A stretch of DNA of 64,000 bases from Methylocaldum marinum (GCF_003584645.1 NZ_AP017928.1:1576981-1640980), one strand, 5' to 3'. Shown: positions 1 through 10,356, counted from the stretch's first letter. Made by a program: numbers and translations. The notes: generated from the sequence alone by a model not told the origin.

Positions 1-2
1 TC

Positions 3-2900
3 GGCCAAGTCTCCATCGACGGGCAGCCACAGTCCATTACCCGGGAGGATGATAGCGGTGCGATCGGTGTGGAGATGCGGCGCGGGGCGGTCAATCTTTC
101 CGCCGACAGCCGAATCGCGGGCGTGCGCACTTTTTCGGCGACCGGCTGGGACCAGGATTTCCAGAACGCTAGCGCCGAACTCAATCTCCCGCCCGGTTGG
201 CGCTTGTTCGCCGCAACCGGGGTTGATCACGCCCCAGGCACCTGGGTCGCGAGATGGACGCTGCTCGATCTGTTCGTGGTGCTGATCACAGCCATGGGGG
301 TAGCGAGGCTGTGGTCCTGGCCGTATGCCGCCCTGACCCTAGTCGCCTTGGCGCTGCTCTGGCACGAGCCGGACGCCCCGCGCTATGTCTGGCTCAATAT
401 ACTCGCGGCGGCCGCCTTGTTGACGGTATTGCCGGAGGGTAAAGCCGCCTCGGCGGTGCGCATCTACCGGAATCTGGCAGTGCTGGCACTGATTCTCATC
501 GCCATTCCGTTCATGGTCGACCAGGCCCGATTCGCACTTTATCCTCAGCTGGAACAGCCCTGGATGGTGATGCCGTCCGCGGCAGCCCCCGCCGAGTTTA
601 GGAAACAGGCGGAAGAACCGGTCGCAGCACCGGAAACGATGGAGTCCTACGCTCCCCGGAGGAAACTCTATGAACAGAGCATGCCGCCGGCCTCTCCCTC
701 GACGGCGGACATCGGCGGAAGGGTCTTCAGGGAGACCGATCCCAACGCGATCACTCAAACCGGTCCGGGCCTCCCGGATTGGCAATGGAAATCGATTTCG
801 CTCGGCTGGAGCGGCCCCGTTCTGCGCGATCAGGAAGTGGGATTGATACTGCTCTCGCCGACGATCAACCTGCTGCTGAACTTTCTGCGTATCGCTCTGG
901 TGATCGCCTTGGCCGTGCTGTTTGTGACGAGACGGCCGCCCTTGCGTCCTTTTTCACCGCGAACGGCCATGCCGTTGTTATGGCTGCCGCTGGTTTTATT
1001 CGTGCCGGATGCCAAGGCCGCGTTTCCCGACCCGGCGTTGCTGGAGGAGCTCAAATCGCGCCTGCTTGCGCCGTCGGACTGTTTGCCGCAATGCGCCGAG
1101 ATCCCCCTACTCAAGCTCGAAACCAGACCTTCCGAGCTGCGGCAAACCCTGGAAATCCACGCCCAGGAACTGATCGCCCTGCCCTTGCCGATCAATGCCG
1201 CACAGTGGATTCCGTCCAGAGTCGAGGTCGACAACAGGCCGGCGGAGGGCTTGTTCCGCGGCCGCAATGGCGGACTTTGGCTGGCGCTCGCGCCGGGCCG
1301 TCACGTGGTAACGCTTGCCGGAATTCTGCCGGCGCGCGATCAACTGCAATTGCCCTTGCCGCTCAAACCCCGGCGCGTCGAAGCCTCGGGCGAAGGCTGG
1401 CGGGTCGAGGGCATCCGCGAGAATGGCGTTCCCGACGTTCAGCTACAGCTGGTACGCATCGCCAACGGCGATCGGCCGGCGGACAAACTGCCGACGCTGG
1501 AGTCCAGGCCCTTGCCGCCTTTTCTGGAAGTCGAGCGCACGCTCAAGATCGGCCTGGACTGGCGCATGGTCACGGTAGTACGCCGGGCTTCGCCGCCCGA
1601 CCGCCCGGTCGTCGTCGGCATTCCGCTGATCGGGGGCGAATCGGTCGTCTCGCCGGGATTGCAGATCGAGGACGGCAAGGTGGTGGCCAATCTATTGCCG
1701 GGCCAGCACGTGATCCGCTGGGAATCGGTCCTGGCGAAAGCCCCCGCCATCGATCTCAAGGCTCCGGACACTACCGACTGGATCGAGATTTGGCGCGCCG
1801 ACATCAGCCCGATCTGGCATATGGACCCCGAGGGCCTCGTGGTCATCCATCATCAGGATGCGGCAGGAAACTGGTTGCCCGAATGGCGACCCTGGCCCGG
1901 CGAGTCCGTTACGCTCCGCTTGACCCGGCCTCAGGGCGTACCCGGCAATACCCTGACCATAGACCGCAGCCGGTTGCAACTGAATCCCGGGATACACGCT
2001 ACCGACGCCACCTTGACGCTTAGCCTGCGAAGTTCGCAAGGCGGGCAACATACGCTGAAACTCCCGGAAGATGTCGAGCTGCAATCGGTCGTGATCGACG
2101 GTGCCACGCACCCGGTCCGGCAGCAGGAACGCCTGGTCTCGTTGCCGATTCATCCGGGCGAACAAACCGCCACCTTGGAGTGGCGTGACCGAACCGGGAT
2201 TCGAAATCGCCTGGTGTCCCCCGAGGTCGAGCTCGGCGCTCCCAGCGTGAACAGCACGATCACGTTTTCGCTGGGCCAGGATCGCTGGGTGCTGCTGGTG
2301 GGCGGTCCACGCCTCGGTCCGGCGGTGTTGATCTGGGGCGTGCTTATCGTCATCGCCCTGCTTTCGGTCGCTTTGGGAAGGCTTCCGTGGACGCCGATCA
2401 AGTTCTGGCAATGGCTTTTGCTTTTGATCGGCCTCAGCCAGATTCCGGCATCCGGCGGAGTCGTGGTGGCCGGCTGGCTGTTGACCTTGGGCTGGCGGGC
2501 CGGCGCGGGCACACGCCTCAACGATCTTAAATTCAATCTGCTCCAGGTAGGCCTGGCGATACTGACCGTTGCCGCCCTCGCCCTGTTGCTGGAAGCCGTG
2601 CACCAAGGCTTGCTCGGATTGCCGGACATGCAGATCGCCGGCAACGGCTCCGGTCCGTATCACCTCAACTGGTACCAGGACCGCAGCGGACCGACGCTTC
2701 CCCGCCCCTGGGCGGTTTCGGCGCCGCTCTGGGTGTATCGCGTACTGATGCTGGCCTGGGCCTTGTGGTTGGCCTACGCGCTGTTGAACTGGCTGCGCTG
2801 GGGATGGACGTGCTACGCGTCAGGCGGCTTGTGGCGGCCACGGAAAAAGAAGGAAAAACCCGCCAAGGCGGAATCCGGGGAACCGACGCAGCCGGACTGA
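3..2900 (+). CDS. Large membrane protein of unknown function, 5' end outside window
   Basis: The frame is open from the first bases of the window, so the true start lies upstream and an in-frame ATG at 69 is probably internal. I do not recognise the family. Visible layout: a short soluble N-terminal stretch, three or four hydrophobic helices at about 250-540, a proline-rich linker, one helix at about 860-930, a long beta-rich, Trp/Arg-rich soluble part (about 1020-2270), then four or more helices (2280-2810) and a basic, Lys-rich tail. This suggests an inner-membrane protein with a large periplasmic beta-sandwich region. It stands alone on the plus strand here; its partners must lie upstream. 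Coding is supported by length and lack of interruptions. Confidence 0.8.
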   Translation, partial: GQVSIDGQPQSITREDDSGAIGVEMRRGAVNLSADSRIAGVRTFSATGWDQDFQNASAELNLPPGWRLFAATGVDHAPGTWVARWTLLDLFVVLITAMGVARLWSWPYAALTLVALALLWHEPDAPRYVWLNILAAAALLTVLPEGKAASAVRIYRNLAVLALILIAIPFMVDQARFALYPQLEQPWMVMPSAAAPAEFRKQAEEPVAAPETMESYAPRRKLYEQSMPPASPSTADIGGRVFRETDPNAITQTGPGLPDWQWKSISLGWSGPVLRDQEVGLILLSPTINLLLNFLRIALVIALAVLFVTRRPPLRPFSPRTAMPLLWLPLVLFVPDAKAAFPDPALLEELKSRLLAPSDCLPQCAEIPLLKLETRPSELRQTLEIHAQELIALPLPINAAQWIPSRVEVDNRPAEGLFRGRNGGLWLALAPGRHVVTLAGILPARDQLQLPLPLKPRRVEASGEGWRVEGIRENGVPDVQLQLVRIANGDRPADKLPTLESRPLPPFLEVERTLKIGLDWRMVTVVRRASPPDRPVVVGIPLIGGESVVSPGLQIEDGKVVANLLPGQHVIRWESVLAKAPAIDLKAPDTTDWIEIWRADISPIWHMDPEGLVVIHHQDAAGNWLPEWRPWPGESVTLRLTRPQGVPGNTLTIDRSRLQLNPGIHATDATLTLSLRSSQGGQHTLKLPEDVELQSVVIDGATHPVRQQERLVSLPIHPGEQTATLEWRDRTGIRNRLVSPEVELGAPSVNSTITFSLGQDRWVLLVGGPRLGPAVLIWGVLIVIALLSVALGRLPWTPIKFWQWLLLLIGLSQIPASGGVVVAGWLLTLGWRAGAGTRLNDLKFNLLQVGLAILTVAALALLLEAVHQGLLGLPDMQIAGNGSGPYHLNWYQDRSGPTLPRPWAVSAPLWVYRVLMLAWALWLAYALLNWLRWGWTCYASGGLWRPRKKKEKPAKAESGEPTQPD

Positions 2901-2914
2901 TAGAGGGAGCGCGG

Positions 2915-2982
2915 GCGGCAATCCTTTGCCGACACAGACGGTTGATCGAGCCTTTATGTCGGCAAGGGATTGCCGACCTACA
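2915..2982. repeat. REP-like palindrome doublet, copy 1
   Basis: Two imperfect palindromes of the type GTCGGCAATCCTTTGCCGAC face each other about 25 bp apart between the end of the first gene and the convergent hydrolase gene. The same doublet recurs at 15593, 15677 and 16982, and in degraded form at 12398. As it lies between convergent genes it may also act as a transcript end. Confidence 0.7.
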
Positions 2983-3035
2983 TCTCGGCCTTCGTTATGC
3001 CGGATCGGCAAATGTTTCGGTTTCTCGATTCGGAA

Positions 3036-4061
3036 TCAAAGCCCGGCGGCCGTCTGCAGCTCGATCCCGGGAGTTTCCGTCATGCTGTCCACGGCCTGCC
3101 AGAACAGGCTCAGAATGGCATCGCTTTCCATCATGATTTCGTGGCGCGCTCCGTACAGTTGCTGCAATCGGCCTTTCGGCAACCGGCGCGCAAAGCGTTT
3201 TGCCGCCTCGGCATCGACGATTCTGTCGTCGTCACCGATCAGTATCGTCACCGGTGTATTGATGGATTCCGCGACTCCCCGCGCATTCAGCTTGGCTATC
3301 GACGTGAACGCCGACCGCACCCAGCGATAAGTGGCGCCGCGGCGTTCCAGCTTCGGATTGGACTTGACGAGCTCCGGCAAGATCCGAAAGCGCACCGGAT
3401 CGCTGGTCAAGGCATTGCCCTCGAACCGGCGCAGCGAAGGAAGATTTGCCTGCTCGCCCGGAATCTCGCGGTCGGCAAACCCCATGCCGGCGGCGGTACC
3501 GACCAGAATCGGGGCGAACCAGCGCGGCCAGCCTTTGGTTTTCAGATCGATCATGGGCGCGCAAAGCACGGCCCCATCGACTTTCAAGCGCCGCTCCGCC
3601 ATGAATCGCAAGGCAACGTGCCCGCCCGTGGAGTGGGCAATGACATATGCCTTCGCGCCCGGAGAACACCAGACTTCCCGGATGAACAAGGCGATGTCTT
3701 CCAGATAATCGTCGAAGGACTTCACGTCGACTTTTTTGCGGCCCTTGGAGAAGCGCTCGGAAAGCCCTTGCCCGTGCCAGTCGAAGGAATATACGTAAAG
3801 CCCCCTGGCGGTAAGGCCTTCGACGATTTCCCGGTATTTCTCCAGGCACTCGGCGCGCCCCTGGAGCAGCAGCACCGATCCCCGTTTCGCTCCGTCCGCG
3901 GGACGGGCGATACCGTAACGGATGGTCGCGCCTTCGGCCGTCCGCAAATTTCCGACGAAATCGAACGGCGTGGGCAACGGGCCGGCGGGTATCTTTCGCT
4001 TGACCGGGTGGGCAACAAACAGGGGTGCTTTTCCGGATGAACGAATTGTTGTCGTAGCCAC
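3036..4061 (-). CDS. Alpha/beta hydrolase, serine aminopeptidase S33 / monoacylglycerol lipase-like
   Basis: 341 aa, no signal peptide, so probably cytoplasmic. The nucleophile elbow is AHSTGG with Ser144; the acid is in GDDDRIVD and the histidine in ARHEIMM near the C-terminus, completing a Ser-Asp-His triad. The FDWHGQGLSE segment (about 93-102) is typical of the Hydrolase_4/monoglyceride lipase family. The substrate cannot be read from the sequence; a lysophospholipase or monoacylglycerol lipase role is family-based inference. It is transcribed convergently with the upstream membrane protein and divergently from the DUF255 gene, so it is probably a single-gene unit. Confidence 0.85.
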   Translation of the reverse strand: MATTTIRSSGKAPLFVAHPVKRKIPAGPLPTPFDFVGNLRTAEGATIRYGIARPADGAKRGSVLLLQGRAECLEKYREIVEGLTARGLYVYSFDWHGQGLSERFSKGRKKVDVKSFDDYLEDIALFIREVWCSPGAKAYVIAHSTGGHVALRFMAERRLKVDGAVLCAPMIDLKTKGWPRWFAPILVGTAAGMGFADREIPGEQANLPSLRRFEGNALTSDPVRFRILPELVKSNPKLERRGATYRWVRSAFTSIAKLNARGVAESINTPVTILIGDDDRIVDAEAAKRFARRLPKGRLQQLYGARHEIMMESDAILSLFWQAVDSMTETPGIELQTAAGL

Positions 4062-4202
4062 GATGATTCTTCCGCTGATCAGATGTCAAACAAGTGTTAA
4101 TGTAACAAGCCGGCCGCAGGCTCAGCCGAGCAGGCGGCGAGAAGCTTTCCCGTTCATTGACATTAAACCGCCGTAACCCGGCGCCGGAGTAGGTGCAGTC
4201 TC

Positions 4203-6281
4203 ATGGACTCCATTCACAGAAACCGTCTGAGTTCCGAAACCAGTCCCTATTTATTGCAACATGCCGACAATCCGGTCGACTGGTACCCTTGGGGCGAAGA
4301 AGCGCTCGAAAAAGCCCGCAAGGAAGACAAACCGATCTTGCTGTCCATCGGATACTCGGCCTGCCACTGGTGCCACGTCATGGCTCACGAATCGTTCGAG
4401 GATGAAGCCACCGCGGCGGTGATGAACGAGCAGTTCGTCAACATCAAGGTGGACCGCGAAGAACGGCCGGATCTGGACAAGATCTATCAGCTGGCGCATC
4501 AAATCATCACCCGCCGTCCCGGCGGCTGGCCGCTGACCATGTTCCTCAATCCGCACAATCAGTTACCGTTCTTCGGCGGCACCTATTTCCCGAATACCGC
4601 CCGTTATCAACTGCCGGCATTCCGTACCCTGCTGGAACAGATCGCCGAATACTATCGTCGTCGCCGACAAGATCTCAATGAACACGGCAAGAGTTTTGCC
4701 GATATCCTGCAATCCATTAGACAAGGAGAAGAGGCGGAAGCTCCGGACGCAAGCGTCCTGATCCGGGCAAAGCGCGAGCTGGAGTCGAATTTCGACACCG
4801 TCAACGGTGGATTCGGCGGCGCGCCGAAGTTTCCTCAGGTGTCCAATCTCGAATTTCTTCTGCACTTATGGCTTCAGAATCCGCACGAACATGCCTCGGG
4901 GCTACGGATACTGACTACGACGCTCGCCAAAATGGCGGAAGGCGGGATCTACGATCACCTCGGCGGCGGGTTCGCCCGTTATTCCGTGGACGCCGCCTGG
5001 CAGATTCCCCATTTCGAGAAGATGCTTTACGACAATGCCGTGCTACTGTCGCTCTATGCCGAAGCCTGGCAATCGACCCGAGCGCCCATGTTCGCGAAGG
5101 TCGTCGAAGAAACCGCGGAATGGGTGATACGGGAAATGCAATCGCCGGAAGGCGGCTTTTACTCGAGTCTGGATGCGGATTCCGAAGGCGAGGAAGGCAA
5201 GTATTACGTGTGGGACCGGGAAGAAATCAGAGAGCTGCTCCCGCCCGATGAATATGCCGTGGCGGAACTCCATTACGGCCTGGATCAGGCACCTAATTTC
5301 GAGGGACAGTGGCATTTGCACGTGGAAACGTCCTTGCCGGAGGTCGCGGGCGTTCTGGGCATCGAGCCGGCGGAAGCCGAGCGTAGGCTGGCAGCGGCGC
5401 GCTCCGCCCTGTTCCAGGCCCGCGAAAACCGCGTCAGGCCGGGACGCGACGACAAAGTGCTGACGGCATGGAACGGCCTGATGATCAAGGGTTTGGCCGC
5501 CGCCGGCCGCTTGCTGGAATGCAAGGCTTGGATCGACGCGGCAGAGCGGGCCTTCGAGTTTCTGCGCCGGGAGCTTTGTGTCGATGAGGACCGGCTGCTG
5601 GCAACCTATAAGGATGGCAGAGCCCATTTGAACGGGTATCTGGACGATTATGCGTTTCTGCTCGACGCCGGCCTGGAACTGTTGCAGTGCGAGTGGCGGA
5701 CGGACCGCCTGAATTGGCTTTTGAAACTGGCCGACCAGCTACTGTCGCGCTTCGAAGATCGCGAACGAGGCGGGTTCTTCTTCACCTCCGACGATCACGA
5801 AGAACTGATCCAACGCCCCAAAGCACTGATGGACGAATCCATGCCTTCGGGCAACGGCGTGGCCGCGCTGGCCCTGCTCCGGCTCGGACATCTGGTGGGC
5901 GATTACCGCTATACCGAGGCCGCGGAACGTACGCTGCAAGCCGCGACGCCGTCGGTGCGCCAATATCCCCATGCCCACGGCGCCCTGCTGAGCGCGATGC
6001 TGGAATCGCTGCATCCGCCGCAATTCGTCGTGCTGAGAGGACAGCCCGAAGTGCTCCGGGCCTGGACAGCCGCGGCGCGGGATGCGCAGGCTTCAGGCAC
6101 TCGACGCCTGGTGTTCGCTATTTCCGCCGAGGAACCATCCCTGCCCGGAATTTTGGCCGAGCGCCGGGTGGAACCGGGGGAAGTCGCTTATGTGTGCGAA
6201 GGTATGAGCTGCCTCGCACCCATCCTGTCTTTGCAGGACTTCCGTGACTTTCTGCAAACGCCTGCCGAAACGACGCCGTAG
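4203..6281 (+). CDS. DUF255 / YyaL-type thioredoxin-domain protein with glycosidase-like toroid
   Basis: 692 aa, a full-length member of the YyaL / spermatogenesis-associated protein 20 family. The N-terminal thioredoxin-fold domain shows the hallmark SACHWCHVM motif (Cys54 and Cys57), followed by [13 protein letters not shown]. The rest is an alpha/alpha-toroid resembling N-acylglucosamine epimerases and six-hairpin glycosidases ([36 protein letters not shown]). The biochemical role of the family is not established; the CxxC suggests redox activity or metal binding. The start is the ATG at 4203. The cardiolipin synthase gene follows 75 bp downstream and could be co-transcribed. Confidence 0.9.
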   Translation: MDSIHRNRLSSETSPYLLQHADNPVDWYPWGEEALEKARKEDKPILLSIGYSACHWCHVMAHESFEDEATAAVMNEQFVNIKVDREERPDLDKIYQLAHQIITRRPGGWPLTMFLNPHNQLPFFGGTYFPNTARYQLPAFRTLLEQIAEYYRRRRQDLNEHGKSFADILQSIRQGEEAEAPDASVLIRAKRELESNFDTVNGGFGGAPKFPQVSNLEFLLHLWLQNPHEHASGLRILTTTLAKMAEGGIYDHLGGGFARYSVDAAWQIPHFEKMLYDNAVLLSLYAEAWQSTRAPMFAKVVEETAEWVIREMQSPEGGFYSSLDADSEGEEGKYYVWDREEIRELLPPDEYAVAELHYGLDQAPNFEGQWHLHVETSLPEVAGVLGIEPAEAERRLAAARSALFQARENRVRPGRDDKVLTAWNGLMIKGLAAAGRLLECKAWIDAAERAFEFLRRELCVDEDRLLATYKDGRAHLNGYLDDYAFLLDAGLELLQCEWRTDRLNWLLKLADQLLSRFEDRERGGFFFTSDDHEELIQRPKALMDESMPSGNGVAALALLRLGHLVGDYRYTEAAERTLQAATPSVRQYPHAHGALLSAMLESLHPPQFVVLRGQPEVLRAWTAAARDAQASGTRRLVFAISAEEPSLPGILAERRVEPGEVAYVCEGMSCLAPILSLQDFRDFLQTPAETTP

Positions 6282-6356
6282 AGCAAACCGCTATGCCGAA
6301 ATGGCTCAAGTTTATGGCAGAAGCTTGCGGGAGCCGCGTAAATCGGTCTTCATCAC

Positions 6357-7574
6357 GTGAACGAAGCCAAATCTAGTCTCCGCGCCGATGCCTCGATCAG
6401 CAAGCCAAAAAAGGCGGCATCATCGCCTGTAAATCAGCCGGAAACCGTATCGGCATCGCCGCTTGAAGAACGGCTTTATGTTCGCGGGGACGAATTTTTC
6501 ATCGATATGGTGCGCGACATCAACGCCGCTGTCAGGGAGGTTCGGCTCGAAACGTATATTTTCGAACTGGACTCGGTCGGACGCGCATTCATCGCGGCTT
6601 TGAGCCACGCGCATCAAAGAGGCGTCAGGGTGCACCTCCTGGTGGACGGAGTCGGACTGCCGCTGGTTGGAGGACGGCTGCTCGCGGCTCTGGAAGAGGC
6701 CGGGTTTCCGTTCCGGATATTCCATCCGATTCCGTGGTTCTTCCGCCATTGGCGGCACATGGCGGGAGGCCGGGCGGTGCCGCCGCGATTTTTGCAATTG
6801 TTGCTGCGGCTCAACAACCGCAACCATCGAAAGGTATCCACGATCGATCGAAGGATCGCCTGGATCGGCAGTTTCAACGTCTCCGCATTGCATCTGCCGG
6901 CCGCGCATGGCGGAGAAGAGTGGCGGGACACCGCGGTACGCGTCGAAAACATCGATACTCTGGCGCTGGTGAATGCGTTCCGGCGCGCCTGGAATCCGTG
7001 GCGCTGGCGTCCTCTCGGACACTCGGCACCGCTGCGATCGCCGTTCCGCCTGAACAACACCCGGCGCCAACGCCGCGGGCGCATGAGAGATCTGTTGCGG
7101 CGGATCGGCCGGAGCAAGCAGCGAATCTGGATCACCAACGCCTACTTCGTCCCGGACGAACGTCTTCTGCAAGAACTCAACCGTGCCGCGCGACGGGGCG
7201 TCGACGTTCGTATCATTCTGCCCTCGATTTCCGATGTCTTCTTCATGCCATGGACCTCGGCGACGTTCTACGGAAACCTGCTGGAACATGGGGTAAAAAT
7301 TTACGAGTACCAGCCTGGCGTTCTGCACGCCAAGACCATCATCATCGACGATTGGATGACGGTGGGTTCGAGCAACATGAACTCGCGGAGTCTACGGCAC
7401 GATCTGGAAGTCGACTACGTACTGAGCCAAACCGATACCAAGGCCGCCTTGGCATCCGCTTTCCTGAGGGATTTGAAGCACTCCACGGAGATTTCGTCCT
7501 CGGCTTACCCGAATCGCCCCTTGTGGCAGCGGGTTCTGGCTCACTTGATTCTTTTCGCGAAGTATTGGATTTGA
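6357..7574 (+). CDS. Cardiolipin synthase, phospholipase D superfamily (ClsB-like)
   Basis: 405 aa with two HKD motifs: His157-x-Lys159-x4-Asp164 and His324-x-Lys326-x4-Asp331, the latter followed by the GSSNMNSRS signature. Such enzymes form cardiolipin from phosphatidylglycerol or phosphatidylethanolamine at the inner membrane. There are no N-terminal membrane helices, so it resembles ClsB rather than ClsA. The start used is GTG at 6357. The first 35 residues are low in complexity and a slightly later start is possible. It ends just before a strong twin hairpin and faces the phaC gene. Confidence 0.88.
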   Translation: MNEAKSSLRADASISKPKKAASSPVNQPETVSASPLEERLYVRGDEFFIDMVRDINAAVREVRLETYIFELDSVGRAFIAALSHAHQRGVRVHLLVDGVGLPLVGGRLLAALEEAGFPFRIFHPIPWFFRHWRHMAGGRAVPPRFLQLLLRLNNRNHRKVSTIDRRIAWIGSFNVSALHLPAAHGGEEWRDTAVRVENIDTLALVNAFRRAWNPWRWRPLGHSAPLRSPFRLNNTRRQRRGRMRDLLRRIGRSKQRIWITNAYFVPDERLLQELNRAARRGVDVRIILPSISDVFFMPWTSATFYGNLLEHGVKIYEYQPGVLHAKTIIIDDWMTVGSSNMNSRSLRHDLEVDYVLSQTDTKAALASAFLRDLKHSTEISSSAYPNRPLWQRVLAHLILFAKYWI

Positions 7575-7594
7575 GGAGCTTCCGTACCCGAACC

Positions 7595-7648
7595 GAGAAG
7601 CCGGAGCTTCTCGAGCGGGTTCCCGAACCGGAGTTCGGGAACCCGCTC
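7595..7648. terminator. Twin hairpins between convergent cls and phaC genes
   Basis: Two back-to-back perfect inverted repeats: a 7-bp stem (7595-7601 with 7606-7612) and a 16-bp stem (7613-7628 with 7633-7648). Both have CGGA loops. The position between two convergent genes fits a bidirectional transcript end, although no clear T-tract follows, so it may be a structured 3' end rather than a classic intrinsic terminator. Confidence 0.6.
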
Positions 7649-7666
7649 GTGCGGCGTGAATACGCT

Positions 7667-8725
7667 TTAATCCTTCGATCGTGCCTTGAGCCACTCCGCG
7701 ATCGTGGGCGGGATATCCTTCTGCGAACGGCTGCTGACATAAATTCCGATGTGTCCGCCCTTGAAAACGATCGTCGAGTAGTCCTTCGTGCCGACGTATT
7801 TCTCCAGGGGAATCGAAGCCGAAGGCGGTACCAGATGATCCTCGGTGGCATAGATGTTCAGCACCGGCATCTTGACCTGCTTGAGATCGATAGCCCGCCC
7901 GCCGATTGTCAGGTTTCCTTTGATCAATCGGTTTTCCTGATAGAAATACTTGATGAACTGGCGGAACAGTTCCCCGGGCTGATCCGGGCTGTCGAAAATC
8001 CATTTTTCCATGCGCAGGAAATTCTTGAGCCTGTCCTCATTCTCCAGGATATCGGCCATGTCCACGTATTTCTGCCCGGTCAGACGGAACGGCTTCAAGG
8101 ACAGAAAGCTCCAGTTGAGCAGTTCCCCCGGGATATTTCCCAGCGTATCGACCATGAGATCCACGTCGAGATCGCGATACCACTGGCCCAGCGTGTTGTC
8201 CGGCGTTTGAAAATCGACCGGGGTGACCATGGTGATCAGATTACGCACCCGTTCGGGGTGCTGGGCGGTGTAGCACAAGCTCAGGGTGCCGCCCTGACAG
8301 ATTCCGAGCACGTTGATGCTGGGCAGTTCGTGATGCTTGCACACGAAATCGACGCAGCGGCGAATGTAACGGTTGACATAGTCCTCGAGGTCCAGGAACC
8401 GGTCGGCGCCGTCCGGATAGCCCCAGTCGATCAGGTAAACGTCGATGCCATGGTCGAGCAGTCCGCGAATGATCGAACGGTCTTCCTGGAGGTCCGTCAT
8501 GTAAGGACGATTTACCAGAGCATAGACGATCAGCAGCGGAACGGTGGAGACTTGTTCCACGCGCGGCCGATATCGGTAAAGAACGAGTTTGTCTTCGCGG
8601 TAGACCGGGTCCTTGGCACTCGCTTCCACGTCGACCTGTCCGATCTTGCTCAGCGTCGCCATGCCGTTGGCGAGGCGGCGGTTGAATTCGAAAAGTTCTT
8701 GGGTGATCTGTTCCGGCCGCAGCAT
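7667..8725 (-). CDS. phaC: Class III poly(3-hydroxyalkanoate) synthase catalytic subunit PhaC
   Basis: 352 aa, the short size typical of class III PhaC; class I enzymes are near 590 aa. It polymerises (R)-3-hydroxybutyryl-CoA into PHB on the granule surface, as a complex with PhaE. The lipase-like box is GICQGG with catalytic Cys143; the other triad residues are Asp296 (ATEDHLVP) and His325 (KGGHIGIY). These are all offset by six from the positions reported for the Allochromatium vinosum enzyme (149/302/331). It lies just downstream of phaE on the same strand, 22 bp apart, and both would share one transcript. Confidence 0.95.
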   Translation of the reverse strand: MLRPEQITQELFEFNRRLANGMATLSKIGQVDVEASAKDPVYREDKLVLYRYRPRVEQVSTVPLLIVYALVNRPYMTDLQEDRSIIRGLLDHGIDVYLIDWGYPDGADRFLDLEDYVNRYIRRCVDFVCKHHELPSINVLGICQGGTLSLCYTAQHPERVRNLITMVTPVDFQTPDNTLGQWYRDLDVDLMVDTLGNIPGELLNWSFLSLKPFRLTGQKYVDMADILENEDRLKNFLRMEKWIFDSPDQPGELFRQFIKYFYQENRLIKGNLTIGGRAIDLKQVKMPVLNIYATEDHLVPPSASIPLEKYVGTKDYSTIVFKGGHIGIYVSSRSQKDIPPTIAEWLKARSKD

Positions 8726-8747
8726 CTATCGTTCGCTCCTCGATAAG

Positions 8748-10025
8748 TCAGGTGGATGTCTTCGCCTTGGTCTTGCGCGCCGCTCCGGACGGCTCGGTCT
8801 TCTGAGCCGGGGCTTGGCCGCGCAAAGCCTCCAGCTCGCGCTGCAGCACGGAAACCTCGGCTTTGAGTTCCATGATGGCCGATTCGTCGAGGGTCTGCTC
8901 CAGCTGCCAGACCCGCCGTTGCAACTGGTGGACGCGACGATGGCTGGTATCCAGTTCGCGCCGGGTCGGCATATTGAAAGCGCTCAGGAGTTCCTCGACC
9001 ATCTTCTGCTCCTGCCGTTTTACGGCAAAGACCGAGTTGGTCAGGCGCGATTGAGCCTGGGTGAATTCGTCCGAAGTCGAAAGGTCGTTGTAAGCCTGCT
9101 CGCTGCAATCGATCCACAAGTTATAGAGCGCGCGCAGACTTTCGAACGTCTCGCCCTTTTTCGCCTTTTCGTAGACCCCGTCGGCAAACAGATCGATGGC
9201 TTTCGCGGTCGTCCCGGAAAGGGCGAGAACATAGGCCTGAAGAGCCTGAAAATGATCCAGCCACAACAGTCCCCAGCGCTGCAGTTCTTCCTGCCACTCG
9301 CGGGTGTAGCCGATGGTCGGCATCGACAGCAGGCCGATCATGCCCTGATGCAGGGTTTCCGGGCCGTAGGGCGAGCCGAAGCCGCGCACGGCCTTTTCCA
9401 TGTCGCCCGGCATGATCGAGAATGCAGAGCAAACGCGACGCCAGTTATCCAGGGGCATGCCCCAGAAGGTCGCGAACCCGGACCAGGGATCCTTGGTGGT
9501 CCGAAGCTGCTCCCCGAATTGCTCTTGCATCTGCCGAATGCCGCGCGTGAGCGCATCCCATTGCGCCTCGGTGCCTTGAACGGCCCCGAAGCCGGAGAAA
9601 AGTATTCGCCACAGGCCCTCCCCCATGCGGAAGTAGGCTTTGTTGGCATCCAGCAGCCTAGCGATCGATTCGCGGGACTGGCCCGGAATCAAGGGCATCC
9701 AAAAGGTGGTCCAAAGATCGAACAGGCGTGACCACGGTTCGGTAGAGGTTTTCTCGGCAGCCGCCCCGGACGGTGCTCCGAAAGTTTGCCGTGACATATC
9801 GAGCCAAAGTTCCCAGTTTTTCCGCTGCCCGGCGATCCAGAATTCGACCCAGTCCGACGGACCGGCCGCGCCTTCCGGTTTTTCCGCACCGGCCGCCTCC
9901 AGGGTGGATTGGGTTTCTTGGATCATCTTGCGGGAAAGATCGGACCACGAATCCCAGTACTTGCGCTGAGCGTCCAGCCAGAACCGAGCCCAGACGTCAA
10001 CGGGGGAAGATGATTTGTCAGTCAT
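8748..10025 (-). CDS. phaE: Class III PHA synthase accessory subunit PhaE
   Basis: About 425 aa from the ATG at 10025; an in-frame GTG at 10058 would add 11 residues. The N-terminal half repeats a WARFWLDAQRKYWDSW / WVEFWIAGQRKNWELW pattern (about residues 12-70), a feature of PhaE proteins. The C-terminus is a predicted coiled coil (RRVHQLQRRVWQLEQ then LQRELEAL) followed by an Ala/Lys-rich tail. PhaE is needed for class III PhaC activity and stability. It is the first gene of the phaE-phaC unit and is divergent from the phasin gene across a 398-bp gap that holds a perfect palindrome. Confidence 0.93.
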   Translation of the reverse strand: MTDKSSSPVDVWARFWLDAQRKYWDSWSDLSRKMIQETQSTLEAAGAEKPEGAAGPSDWVEFWIAGQRKNWELWLDMSRQTFGAPSGAAAEKTSTEPWSRLFDLWTTFWMPLIPGQSRESIARLLDANKAYFRMGEGLWRILFSGFGAVQGTEAQWDALTRGIRQMQEQFGEQLRTTKDPWSGFATFWGMPLDNWRRVCSAFSIMPGDMEKAVRGFGSPYGPETLHQGMIGLLSMPTIGYTREWQEELQRWGLLWLDHFQALQAYVLALSGTTAKAIDLFADGVYEKAKKGETFESLRALYNLWIDCSEQAYNDLSTSDEFTQAQSRLTNSVFAVKRQEQKMVEELLSAFNMPTRRELDTSHRRVHQLQRRVWQLEQTLDESAIMELKAEVSVLQRELEALRGQAPAQKTEPSGAARKTKAKTST

Positions 10026-10356
10026 GCGCGTCTCTCTTGGTCGGGATCGATACGGCACGACGCCGTGTCGGTACTATAGCAGAATAATGCTGCGACGCAG
10101 CATCCATGAACCGGAGACAAGCCCCGGCAATCCTCAAGACGAGGCCGTGATCGAAGCGTTCCGTTTTCGATACGGATAGCGGACATCAGGTTTGTCGTTC
10201 AGCAACACGACCAATAAACGAACATAATCCCTCAGTTCATCCGACTGCTATTCCTAAGCTACAGTTCCCGAACCCGGTTTTGATACTTTTTACCCGTTAA
10301 GACGCCTGCTGGCTGTAAGTATTTCGGCCTATTGATCGCGACGCCCGGCTCCGGTA

